Source of the DNA: Paralichthys olivaceus
Lineage: Eukaryota; Chordata; Actinopteri; Pleuronectiformes; Paralichthyidae
NCBI RefSeq assembly: GCF_024713975.1
Contig: NC_091115.1
Coordinates: forward strand, 4,682,501-4,746,500
DNA length: 64,000 bases
Reading direction: 5' to 3'
Position numbers and translations under genes: made by a program. Below the pieces are notes generated by a model. The model worked only from the letters and a program-made list of their open reading frames with translations, made no database searches and was not told where the DNA came from. Of the stretch, positions 41,001 to 59,927 are shown in pieces (within the stretch, counting starts at the first letter, position 1; each line of letters opens with the position of its first letter).

Positions 41001-44000
41001 CTGGCAAGTAAGTTAAACAATCGCTTAGCAAAATAACAGAAACAAACTTTAAGAAAAGTGAGAGAATAATACAAAGATCTTTATGAAAAAATATCAGGCA
41101 TATGAATCTAAACATCTCAAGATCTTTATACTGCATCTCATTTGGTTAACAGCACATGATTTGGATTTAAATATCTTAAAACCTCTGCAAGTAAAATCTG
41201 GATATCTGCATTTATTTACAGAAGTGGAGCACGTATCTCTGTGTGTTTTTGTGGAGCCGCCCTCTTTACTACTCTTTCACTACTATGAGTAGCCAACGTT
41301 TCAATTAATTTACAAATTGTCGACTTCTCAGGAGTCCGTCCATCATGGGGATTCTTGTAGCCGATCGCAAGTTCTTCGGCGAGATCGGGAGCCTTGATGG
41401 CGGAATGAAAATATATGGCGGGGAAAACGTGGAGCTTGGCATCCGGGTAAGGCTGAAGAACTGTGCCAGGTTTTTGTTGTAGGTGCAGAACAGTCTTGTC
41501 ATAATGTGTTTCTAGCCTTTCTGTGTGACTGTTTGCTCTCCTTGTGTTTTCAAAAGACTGAAACATACAAATCATATTATCCAAATAGATCACCACTTTC
41601 ACAATACACAGGCTCTCTTGTGGTTCCAAGAGTCTGTGAGATTAGAACAGGAGGTAGAGCATTCAGCTACCAGGCTCCTCTCCTGTGGAACCAGCTCCCA
41701 CTCTTGGTTCGGGAGGCAGACACCATCTGGGCATGTAAAGTTAAACTTTCCTTCTTGATAAAGCCTTTAGTTAGTTTTGGATCAGGTGAGTCCTGAACCA
41801 TCCCTTAGTTACGCTGCTATAGGTCTAGTCTGCTGGGGGAACTCTCATCATCCACTGAACACCTCTCCACTTCTCTCTGTCTCTCTGCCCCCCGACACTC
41901 ATTTATTTATTTTAATACATGTCAATGACTTTTTCACTTTGTACTCCCATAGTCTCTCTCTCTCTCTCTTTTTCTTTCTCATTTCAGATATCTCTGATCC
42001 CGGAACCTCAGGACAACAGCTTTATTATTATGATTTGGCGCTATACAAATAAAATTGAATTGAAAAGTAGGACTGGATAGTTTTACTTTGATTTGTTGAA
42101 TATGTTGTGACGCCTCCATCTCAGGTGGAAACACCAGTGGTTCCTGTTGTCTGCAGGTTTCCTACAAGTCCTCTCATACTCATATCGTTTGTTTTTCAGG
42201 TGTGGCTTTGTGGAGGCAGCGTGGAGGTCATACCTTGCTCTAAGATCGCTCACATTGAGCGATCTTCAAAGCCCTACCTCCCAGACCTGAGTGTGATGAT
42301 GAAGCGGAACGCACTGAGGGTGGCGGAGGTTTGGATGGATGAATACAAATATAATGTCAACATTGCCTGGAACCTTCCTATGGAGGTGAGAACTTTTTAT
42401 CCTCTGAATTTAAATGACTGTTGTTTTTAGATGTTGTGACTGACGCGAACGCTGCACTTCCTCCCACAGAATCATGGGATAGACATTGGGGATGTGTCAG
42501 AGAGGAAGAAGCTGAGGAAGAGTCTGAACTGTAAACCGTTTCAGTGGTACCTGGACAATGTTTACCCCTTATTGGACCCCCTGAGTGACCTAGTCGGCTA
42601 TGGATCTGTGAGTAAAATAAAAAATTTAAAAATCATATCTGACTGCACGTGAGAGGCAGGGATGTTGCGATAGAGACCCAGAGCTGAGAGGGGGCAGAAA
42701 AGAAAATGGTTGAAAGTTGTATAAGAACCATGTTTAAATTTTGTGATCGGCTACAAACAGGAGACTGGAACATCACCATGTTCAATGAAGCCCCCTAATG
42801 AGGCCCCAGGCCATTAGCTCTCTTCCAAAATAATCTCCAGAGGAACAATGTCTGACGTCACAAGCGTGCTGGAGGCCAAGCTGTCATGTTGATGTTTAGT
42901 GTTGCACGATACAATACAATGTATGACACCATTTTTTTATAAAGAATAACTTTCCCACGCCTGCAGCTCATAAATGACCTGAAGCCAGATCTGTGTATAG
43001 ACCAAGGCCCAGTTCCTGGGAACACTCCCATTGTTTATCAATGTCACTTCTACTCTCCTCAGGTATGTTTAAACATTAATACAGGCTAATTAGGCCATTC
43101 ACTTAGTGTCTGTTCTGACTTCTGATGTCTGATGTGCTGTAAATGTTACATTTTAATATGTTTTCCTCCGACATTCAAACAAAAATTTAAATTTTAAAAT
43201 AAAAAGTGGCTGTAAAAGCTGTAATAGAGACAGACTATGATTACATCTGTTGAAGAATAACTGCTTCTCTCTGGTGCAGCACTGTTATTATCGTACTGAT
43301 GGACAGATCTACATCGGTGGAATCAAATCTCACAAGTACAACAGCAACCGCTGTCTGGTCGACTCCGGCTCTGGAGTCTACCCGGGGCTGTACGAGTGCA
43401 AAGTGGCCGTGCAGAAGAAGTTCCACATGCTGTGGGATTTCAAACAGGTGAATAATATTTCAGTTTTAACAACAGAAATTGGTGCTAAAGACTGTTGGTG
43501 TCCCACACAAGCATATTAATGCAAAACACGAATGCAAAAGCCATCATACAAATAAAAAAAGCTGCATCAATACAACTGCCACAACCACAAAAGTATACAT
43601 GTGTTATAAAAATTTTAAAAAACAGATGCCGTCTGTTTGAGGTGTTATGGTACAGGTGTGTTCCTACTTTTTGAGCGCTCAGAGCAGCTTTACCGTAGCA
43701 CCTCAAACAGACAGGCATCTTTTTTAAAAAAAATTGAAACCAACATGAGAAATAGTTGAGAACAAACATACACTAGGAAAGTCAAGAATTAAAAAGAAAA
43801 AGACATCAGGGATATTATGAGAGAGAGAGAGATGCACAGATAGAACGTAAATAAAAATGGTCGGCTCACTTGATCACAGAACGTAACTCTGCTTGTTTCA
43901 TTGTCATCTGTCGTCGCTCACTTCCGCTCTGGTTGTGTTCCTGTTGTGTGACTTTTGCACTTGTGTTTCCCAATAATGTGCTCGTACGACACGTCTCAGC

Positions 44001-44210
44001 CACTGTACAGAGGTTGAAGGACAAACAAAAAACCAACTGTTTCATACCCAGGACGGACCGATCCAGAACAGAGATACGAAGAGATGTCTGGAAATTGCGA
44101 TGGACGAAAACAGCTACTACAAGCTTGTCGTTCAGCAGTGCACTGGGCAGAACTGGAAAATTCAGAATCTCATAAAAGACCATCTGCTGGGCCCCAAGAA
44201 GACAATATGA
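38009..44210 (+). CDS. galnt8: Polypeptide N-acetylgalactosaminyltransferase, GALNT8-like
   Basis: Eleven coding exons: 38009-38201, 39276-39519, 39707-39873, 40511-40694, 40810-41007, 41332-41446, 42200-42385, 42470-42607, 42967-43062, 43280-43447, 44052-44210. They are in phase and total 1,848 nt (615 aa; human GALNT8 is 637). It has type II Golgi topology: a short cytosolic tail, a membrane anchor at about residues 6-24, a stem, a GT-A catalytic domain and a C-terminal ricin-type lectin domain (about 480-610) with a QNW motif. The DxH metal-binding motif is LDAH (D254/H256). The second catalytic block reads [13 protein letters not shown] (Y357), followed by IAHIER (H385). These variants mark the GALNT8/9/17/18 subfamily. 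The enzyme class transfers GalNAc from UDP-GalNAc to Ser/Thr. GALNT8 is preferred over 9/17/18 because of the adjacent rad51ap1 (both on human 12p13). A teleost a/b paralogue cannot be assigned. Confidence 0.88.
39539..39700. repeat. ACAC-rich minisatellite filling a galnt8 intron
   Basis: Imperfect units of the type ACACACAATCATGTTTAC occupy nearly all of the 187-bp intron between galnt8 exons 2 and 3. Confidence 0.8.
41555..42060 (+). mobile_element. LINE 3' fragment (L2/CR1-like) in galnt8 intron
   Basis: A plus-strand frame reads [20 protein letters not shown], followed by [14 protein letters not shown]. This resembles the C-terminal region of L2/CR1-group non-LTR elements ([15 protein letters not shown]..). 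It is followed by a 3' tail ending ATTTGGCGCTATACAAATAAAATTGAATTG, common in teleost LINEs. The copy is 5'-truncated, and the family label is from recognition only. Confidence 0.6.
43624..43720 (+). repeat. Imperfect hairpin with about 30-bp arms
   Basis: The left arm (43624-43652) starts AGATGCCGTCTGTTTGAGG. The right arm (43691-43720) is its reverse complement except for one extra base and two differences that are G:U-compatible on the plus strand. The loop is about 38 nt. It lies in the last galnt8 intron, in sense orientation. It may be a short palindromic transposon relic or an RNA hairpin. Confidence 0.7.
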
Positions 44211-44494
44211 GAAATGAGCCATTACTGCATGAAAAAAAACAGACCAACCTGGTTTGCTTTGAGTTTTTCACTGGACGGTTTCGATTTTTATTATCATGTT
44301 TTTGACATTTATCTTTAAAAGGAATATACATGATCTGCCATGGAGTAGTGATTTTCATTTTTTTCTTTGCTTTGAATACAAAAAAAGCTTTTCTGTCTGT
44401 AGTTCCAAGTGATTTTCAGAAGCTCCTGTGATAATCACCTATCACACCAGGGCAGCCTACTCATCAATGTTCTTATCAGCCTTTTACTTTACAG

Positions 44495-44500
44495 AATAAA
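44495..44500 (+). terminator. Candidate galnt8 polyadenylation signal
   Basis: AATAAA 285 bp after the galnt8 stop codon, placed before the convergent ada2 stop codon at 44625-44627. Confidence 0.5.
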
Positions 44501-44624
44501 CAGCCGATCCCAAGAGGCACTTCACATGGCATTTAAATTGTTTTACTTAAAGGCTGGTAATGTTGAATCAGTGTAGAACTAAAACAAACATTCAAGTCAA
44601 ACAGGATACATTTTGGTTCAGTCG

Positions 44625-48759
<4,135 letters not shown>

Positions 48760-48827
48760 GTTTGGGTGCTGTCCTCCTCCTCGTCCTAGAACATGGTCAC
48801 TCACCCTCGGCTGGAGCGGGATCTGGT

Positions 48828-49260
48828 CCTGTAAAGAAAGAAATACTGTGTGAGACACGAATTAATGAACTTTCAGTCTCTGCATCGGGAGCAGGAGAGG
48901 TCGCAGGAGGTTTTGCAGTGTAACTGGTAAATACATTTGACCGACTCGCTTTAAAGGACATGATGACATGCTGCTCATCTTGCATTACGGCGCCGACAAG
49001 AGTCCATTCACTAACTTGCCCGTGACCGTTTAGCTTGAATCAGACGTTTCCAGGAGGAAACTGAAATAATCCTCGTGGAAGCTTTAACAAGAGGGTTGAA
49101 AAAAACAAAGTTACAGTCAAATGAAGCGACTTTAGAATCATAAACACTCACAAGCGAGAGGGAGCTCCTGACGTCCTGCGTCTCAGCCGTCTCCCAAAAG
49201 ACTCCTCTTGTTTTCCGAACTCCGCTGTCAGCATGTCAGCAAAATACTCGGAGCAACCGG
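48828..49260 (-). other. ada2: ada2 5' UTR exon and promoter region
   Basis: The first coding exon begins at an acceptor just above 48828 (CTTTACAG on the minus strand). A donor (CTCGCTT/GTGAGT at 49151) suggests an untranslated exon 1 ending at 49152. The transcription start is unknown, probably near 49.2 kb. Confidence 0.5.
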
Positions 49261-50141
49261 ATAATTGGGGCATTTTTGTCTGACAAACACCATGTGATAA
49301 ACTAATGAATGAAGCATGAATGGCCAGTGTTACAAAATAAATGAATTCGGCAGCGAGGACAGTCTGAATACAAATAAAAAACTGTAAAAAGCATGTGCTA
49401 CTAACGATTTATATTTTATTATGTTTTACATTTTCCACAATTTAACATATTCAGGTTTAGACACAATCAAAAAAAAACAAAGCAATAAACAACCACACAT
49501 ACATATAATTTAATCTGGAAACCTCATATACATACAGTGCCCGCTCTGGAATGATAGCACCCACTCTTGAACTCATGACAGAAAAGTATAACAGACAAGT
49601 CGATGAAACGCCAATAAATTAACTGTGGAAGGTCGAGCACGGTCTTGGGTTTTGTCACTGGGATGCTATTTTGTTCTCTGTCTGATTGGTTGGAGCAGAC
49701 ACCCATTAGCAACACAATGCCCCATGCAACTTATAATGTGGGGGAGAGGTTAATGACAGAGGGAGAGCTGTGGCACAGATGACGTGTGCGTGTCATGAAG
49801 CTTGATCCAATTAGAGGGGAACCTGTTAAAACATCCAGCCAATCCAGTCATCCCTGACTAATCAGTGTAAACCGAGACCCTCGGAGGGGAAGCAGCAGAG
49901 TAAACCAGAGTCATCACAGCTGTGCACATCCATTGATGAAGATGATGAGGATGCACATCTGTAACGTGGAGTTGCAGTTTCATCTCGTCCCTTAATGCAC
50001 AGAAAAAAATACAGCAACACATCACACAACAACAACTTCTGCATCGGAGATTCCGTCGCTTCACAGACACGAGGAATGACGTCTTTCATATGACAACATA
50101 AAAATAAAAAGGGGGATTTTGTTTTCCTCTGATACAGCGAC
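49260..50141 (-). other. atp6v1e1 3' UTR and short intergenic gap
   Basis: Sequence downstream of the atp6v1e1 stop codon. A minus-strand AATAAA (tttatt at 49415-49420) suggests a 3' UTR of about 0.7 kb ending near 49.4 kb, only 150-200 bp before the presumed ada2 start on the same strand. No other gene was seen. Confidence 0.5.
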
Positions 50142-55406
<5,265 letters not shown>

Positions 55407-55447
55407 GGCTGCAGTTGTCAAAGAGATCCGCCCGGGCCTGCGACACG

Positions 55448-55449
55448 GG

Positions 55450-55480
<31 letters not shown>

Positions 55481-55486
55481 GAGAGA
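55448..55486. repeat. (GA)n tract in atp6v1e1 5' leader or promoter
   Basis: GAGA-rich stretch. On the atp6v1e1 sense strand it is a (CT)n pyrimidine tract about 40-80 nt before the start codon, probably within the 5' UTR. Confidence 0.85.
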
Positions 55487-55667
55487 GGAAAACTAAACGA
55501 CAATAACGACTCGAACACAGAGAGAGCGACGTGGACAACACGCGAGGAGCGAACCCAGACGCGTGAGTTTGTCTTTTTACCGGAGAGAGTCGGAGGAAGA
55601 AGCTTTGAATCAATCGCCGCAGTCGTGACTCGTAAAGATGTCTCCGGAGGGTCAGCTGATTCCTCGG

Positions 55668-55677
55668 GTCACGTGAT
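55668..55677. promoter_or_regulatory. CLEAR/E-box-like site
   Basis: GTCACGTGAT, containing the palindromic CACGTG E-box, lies 262 bp upstream of the atp6v1e1 start codon. V-ATPase genes are established TFEB/CLEAR-network targets, so the position is functionally plausible. Confidence 0.5.
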
Positions 55678-56067
55678 GTTTACTTCCGGCCGGCGGCCAA
55701 TCGCACGCGCGAACCCGAGAGGCGCTTTAACTCCGCGTAGAAGAAGAAAATAGTGTTTATTCATTTTATTGATTTGGTTGTTTAGTTATTTAATTTGACA
55801 TTTCTATTGAACGTGTACCGACTATTTGATTATAGTAAATTAAACTACGTTTTAACAATAATATGTAATATTCACAACGTGCCGTATATATATATATTTT
55901 TAGAAAAGATTCAAAAGCTTAATTACAAAAGCTTCACATGATCTTGTTCCATTTTAATTGAGGTTGCATTATTGTTTTTTTTTCCATGTAAAAATATTTT
56001 AAATGATTAGATATAATAATAATGAGAATATATGATAGGTATGTTCTTTAATTTACTTGAGATGGTA

Positions 56068-56098
56068 TTATATTATTATTATTATTATTATTATTATT
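56068..56098. repeat. (ATT)n microsatellite
   Basis: Tandem ATT units in an AT-rich stretch. Confidence 0.85.
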
Positions 56099-57126
56099 CA
56101 TTGTTTCCTGTTGTGTAGCACTTTGTACTTTGTGTTGAATAGTGCTCCATATATCACGATTTTATTATTATTTTGTTTTGCATGTGATTTTTTTTTATGG
56201 TTAATGGCATGAATCGTGAGTCCAATGTCATATGTTTTATTTTATATCATTTCTATTATATCATACAATATATTGTTGTATTTATACATTAAAGGGTTTT
56301 ATAATGACTGCATTTTATACAGTGAATTGAAAAAGGTAGCTAGAGACAAAGGTAGCTAGAGACAATTTTATTTTTTACAAACGAGTAAATAAGTCAGTAA
56401 GTTCATTATGTGGTCTCTCACCTTCCATAGAGTAAAGTCAAAACGAGTTTCACACAAGTAGAAAGGTTAAAAATTAACAATAAAATAACCTAAAAACTAA
56501 AACATGAGGCCACGTTAGGAAAACTAGACAGAGGCCAATTTGAGTAAATTACTTCAAATGACCTGGTCAGAAGACTGAAGTGACCTGTTGGTGATAAAAG
56601 CAGGTCAGAGATGTGCACAGGTGCCCGACATTGATGCAGAGCTCTCTATGTTTGGATATAAATCCTGAGCTGTCAGCTTTGTAAGATGGGTAAACTAACA
56701 ATGTATATGTTAGCATATAGTGTTAGTAAACCACATGGAGCCTCCTGGCAGAGTTCCCTGTCTCGTCGTGCCTCTTGCCAGCAGAGGGAACTAGAAGGTG
56801 GAAAGTTCAGCTTTAGAAATAGCCCCTCTCCCCGTCTGACATGCATTTTCCACTGAGTGTCACTGGCACACACTGTTCAACCTGCTGTTTGAGCAGTAAA
56901 CACTGAACTCAGAGCACAGACCTGAACGAGACGCTCACCCACGGACCCCTCTCCACCCCTCAGACAACGAACACACAGGTCAAACTCTGAAAAACTTTGT
57001 TTGACTTGTTCTGTCATTTCTTTCACTATTTACTTCCATTAGTCATGATTATTCTCACTGAGGACAGACAGCAAAGTCACCACTGCGTCCTCTGCAGCCA
57101 ACTGTTATGTCATGGATTTAAATGGG

Positions 57127-57178
57127 GAGGGGGGGGGGGAGAGAGAGAGAGAGAGAAAGAGAGAGCGAGAGAGAGACA
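57127..57178. repeat. G run followed by (GA)n
   Basis: A short G run grading into GAGA repeats with AAAGA and GCGA interruptions. Confidence 0.85.
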
Positions 57179-57548
57179 GCTTGTCCATCCTGTCATTCCT
57201 GTGCCAGCTCCAGCGTGCATGTCTGCCTTTCTGTTATTCCGTGGCTTCGTGTCTGGATCTCACTTTGATTTCTAGCCTCTGCTCGTCATCTAAAGACTCA
57301 CACAGCACAGCACCAGGAGGACACAGGTACACCGGGACGTTACTATTCCTGTTTTGTTCACATTGCAGAAAGTTTTAAAGCTTGAAATCACAGGAAAGTC
57401 TGAAAAGTGAGGCAGATTGCACTTTGCTGCAGGAATCAAGACTGTGATTTGATTCTCGAGGCCTTTGTGTGCCTGAGTGTAATGTAAACATGTCAGGGTT
57501 AGAGGGGTCGTTTTGGGTCACCGGTGTGGTGAAGGGTAAAGATCTCAC

Positions 57549-57684
57549 TTTGCACCACAGAGACACAGACGCGAGGAGCTGGTTTGTCTTCGTCTTCCAC
57601 GTTGACATTCAAAGGTGACCTCTTGTAAATCGAGGAATCTGACATCATATTGTCCTCATCACACAGCAGCACAGGAAGCGTGGG
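57549..57684 (-). CDS. Candidate orphan coding exon, unrecognised
   Basis: On the minus strand a 136-nt segment is flanked by an acceptor (GATTCAG) and a donor (CAAA/GTGAGA). It is open in one frame and reads PTLPVLLCDEDNMMSDSSIY, then continues acidic with NVEDEDKPAPRVCVSVVQ. The amino-acid mix and third-position GC resemble a real cytosolic segment rather than translated repeat. No family was recognised. It may be an exon of an unidentified minus-strand gene, a relic of one, or chance. Confidence 0.25.
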
Positions 57685-57835
57685 CTGAATCACACTGATC
57701 ATTCAGTTCACTATGAGTCTGTTATCTCTGGGATGGAATCAATGGCAATCCAATTACTCAAGTAGGCCAGTACGTACAGGAGGATCACAGACAAGGAAAG
57801 GTTGATTGGTTTGTGTGCAGACAGGGACGCAGACT

Positions 57836-57842
57836 GTGTGTG

Positions 57843-57912
<70 letters not shown>

Positions 57913-57920
57913 TGTGTGTG
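57836..57920. repeat. (GT)n microsatellite
   Basis: GT dinucleotides with single TT and CT interruptions. Confidence 0.9.
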
Positions 57921-58079
57921 AAAGCTTTTAAATGTTTGTGCGGACAGCTTTGCCTAAGAGTGGCACTGAAATCTGCCATATTGTCTGTGTAGAAGGATGA
58001 CATGGCAGCTAATGGGTCATTAAGTCAGTGATGTCTGGGAGACTCAGGGAGGAGCGATGTCAAGGCCTTTAGTAAGGGA

Positions 58080-58101
58080 GGGGGGGGGGGGGGGGGGGGG
58101 G
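58080..58101. repeat. Homopolymer G run, 22 nt
   Basis: An unbroken run of G followed by TATATA. Such runs can form G-quadruplexes and are error-prone in sequencing, so the length should be treated with caution. Confidence 0.85.
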
Positions 58102-59927
58102 TATATATTTACATTCATAATAAATCATAAATTTAAAAAAAAAAAAAAAGAAAACTATTTATATTTAAAATAATCCCTCATTAATCCCACAATTGGGAAA
58201 CAAAGGGGATAGTACGAATAAGAAACCTTCTGTAACAGTAATAAATAAGTGAGCATGCAATATAAACACAAGGAAATATGAAGAATATTAATTATATATA
58301 TATATATATGAATGTAAACAGTTTGGCACAAACTACTGAAAATGAGGAAATGTTGATTCAAAGACTAATTCAAAGATTATTCAGATTTGTAGTGATTGTG
58401 TCGAGCTGCTGTCGTCTGTGTTGAACTAAAAGTACCAAACTGTTGCACAACTGTCAGGAAGAGAGATTACTTTCCCCTGTGAGGCAACTCATCAGAAACA
58501 CACGAGAGCATGTTTTCAAAGTGATAATGAAAAGGAATGAAACCTAGAAACTTTTATTTCCCCAAATTTTTACAGTTTGAACATTTACTTTTTATATCAT
58601 AGGAACCCTTGTGACATGTTATTGTTCAGAAACTACAGGGGTAAAAAACAAAAACTTCTAATATGTGAGCTTCCACCCACTGGTCCAGATGTTCCAGTCA
58701 GATGTAAATGTAAATTTATTCTGTTTTTATGGAGCGATTCAGTCAAAAACCTTTTTTTTTTGCAGGTTACATCCATCGAATTTCTTTCAGATGTGAAAAC
58801 ATATGTCACCAGTTCTTTCAAGCTCATTACTGACATTTTATCTCTTTATTCTTCTAGGACAATGGTACAAACTGAAACAGGAAACAACTGTTTGTTTGGC
58901 TTACATTAAACAGCATTAGCTCTTACTGTGTATGATGGACTTACAACTTAGGTTGAGTGTAAATGTAATGGATACTCCAGCCCCTGTTAAAGGATTTGTT
59001 CTTGTTAGGCGACATGATGTGGAACCAGAGAAGACACAAACAGACCATATGTTGTGAGTGTGATACAAGATTAGTGAGAGACGAGCAAGTGTTGAGAAAA
59101 TCTATTCTGGGGCCCAACGGGGGTGGGGGTTGAATTCTTTCTGCAATCAAAGCTGAAACGTGGGAGAAGAAAGCGAAGAGGGTCAGCTTAAGTATATTCA
59201 AACTGAATTCCTGCAAAAAAAACATTTATACAGTCATATTCTTTGTGTTTATTTAGAAATTGGGATTTCTTTATCGTTGAAATTAAGTGACAAAATCAAA
59301 GTTTGGGTCAGAACCAGAGGAAGACAGACGGAATTTTGATGTCTCAGACATAATGAATGATAATTCTCTTCCATTTAATGTCGGTGGATTCTCACGCATG
59401 TGAAATCACTGAAATAGCTTCCACTCGTGGGCGACAGATGGAGATACATATAGTGGCTAAACATAGTAAGATATGCAGGTCGAAGATATAGATAGTCACA
59501 GCCACTGTACTGCAGAGCGGCCCCCGAGCAACTTTTTCCACTGATGTCACAGTGACACTGACACAATTGTGCTTAATTGATAAGAATGGTTTAAAAAGCA
59601 GTTTAACTTAGAAATGTTAACTTATCCAGAGTCCAAACACAGGGAATTTGGTTGAGCTCATTTTAACAGATTTTTATTGCAGGTAATTTGCAAAGCATCA
59701 CGTGTGAAAGGTGCCTCGGACCAACAGACCAAAATTTAGTCTGACCAAAAGAGCCTTTTCCAGCTACTAAGCCCCACCCACAAGCTGACAGGATTGGTGA
59801 CATCACAAACCCTGGTGCTCTGAATCCATTATTTTCAATCTGGCATTAATTGCTCAGCCATGGTGTTGAGTGTTTATTTCACTCAAAATGTTTAAAACTT
59901 CAAAACGGATCTGTTTTCTCTCTGCAG

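Larger units (their letters stand above)
55407..55740. promoter_or_regulatory. Probable bidirectional promoter of atp6v1e1 and bcl2l13
   Basis: CpG-rich block between the atp6v1e1 start codon (minus strand) and AT-rich DNA. Human ATP6V1E1 and BCL2L13 are also head-to-head. It contains GTCACGTGAT at 55668-55677, a nine-of-ten match to the CLEAR element (GTCACGTGAC) bound by TFEB. A plus-strand donor-like GACGC/GTGAGT at about 55563 could end a bcl2l13 first exon, but this is speculative. Confidence 0.6.
55741..59927. other. AT- and repeat-rich interval upstream of the bcl2l13 last exon
   Basis: Expected to contain the 5' exons of bcl2l13. None could be recognised on the plus strand. The interval holds (ATT)n, (GA)n and (GT)n tracts, a 22-nt G run, a retroposon tail near 58.17 kb (CATTAATCCCACAATTGGGAA) and one coding-like minus-strand segment at 57549-57684. 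Confidence 0.5.

Noticed and set aside
43624-43720. Reading the hairpin arm as a let-7 family precursor because of TTTGAGGTG
   Set aside because: The let-7 seed and following sequence (TGAGGTAGTAGG) are not present.
58577-58909. Plus-strand frame after a polypyrimidine/TTGCAG acceptor at 58764, considered as a bcl2l13 exon
   Set aside because: The peptide (VTSIEFLSDVKTYVTSSF) does not resemble the BCL2L13 N-terminus and the codon use is AT-rich.
59850-59927. Upstream extension of the bcl2l13 frame to an ATG
   Set aside because: A good 3' splice acceptor ends at 59927 and similarity begins only after it, so the ATG is likely intronic. It remains possible if a truncated isoform starts there.
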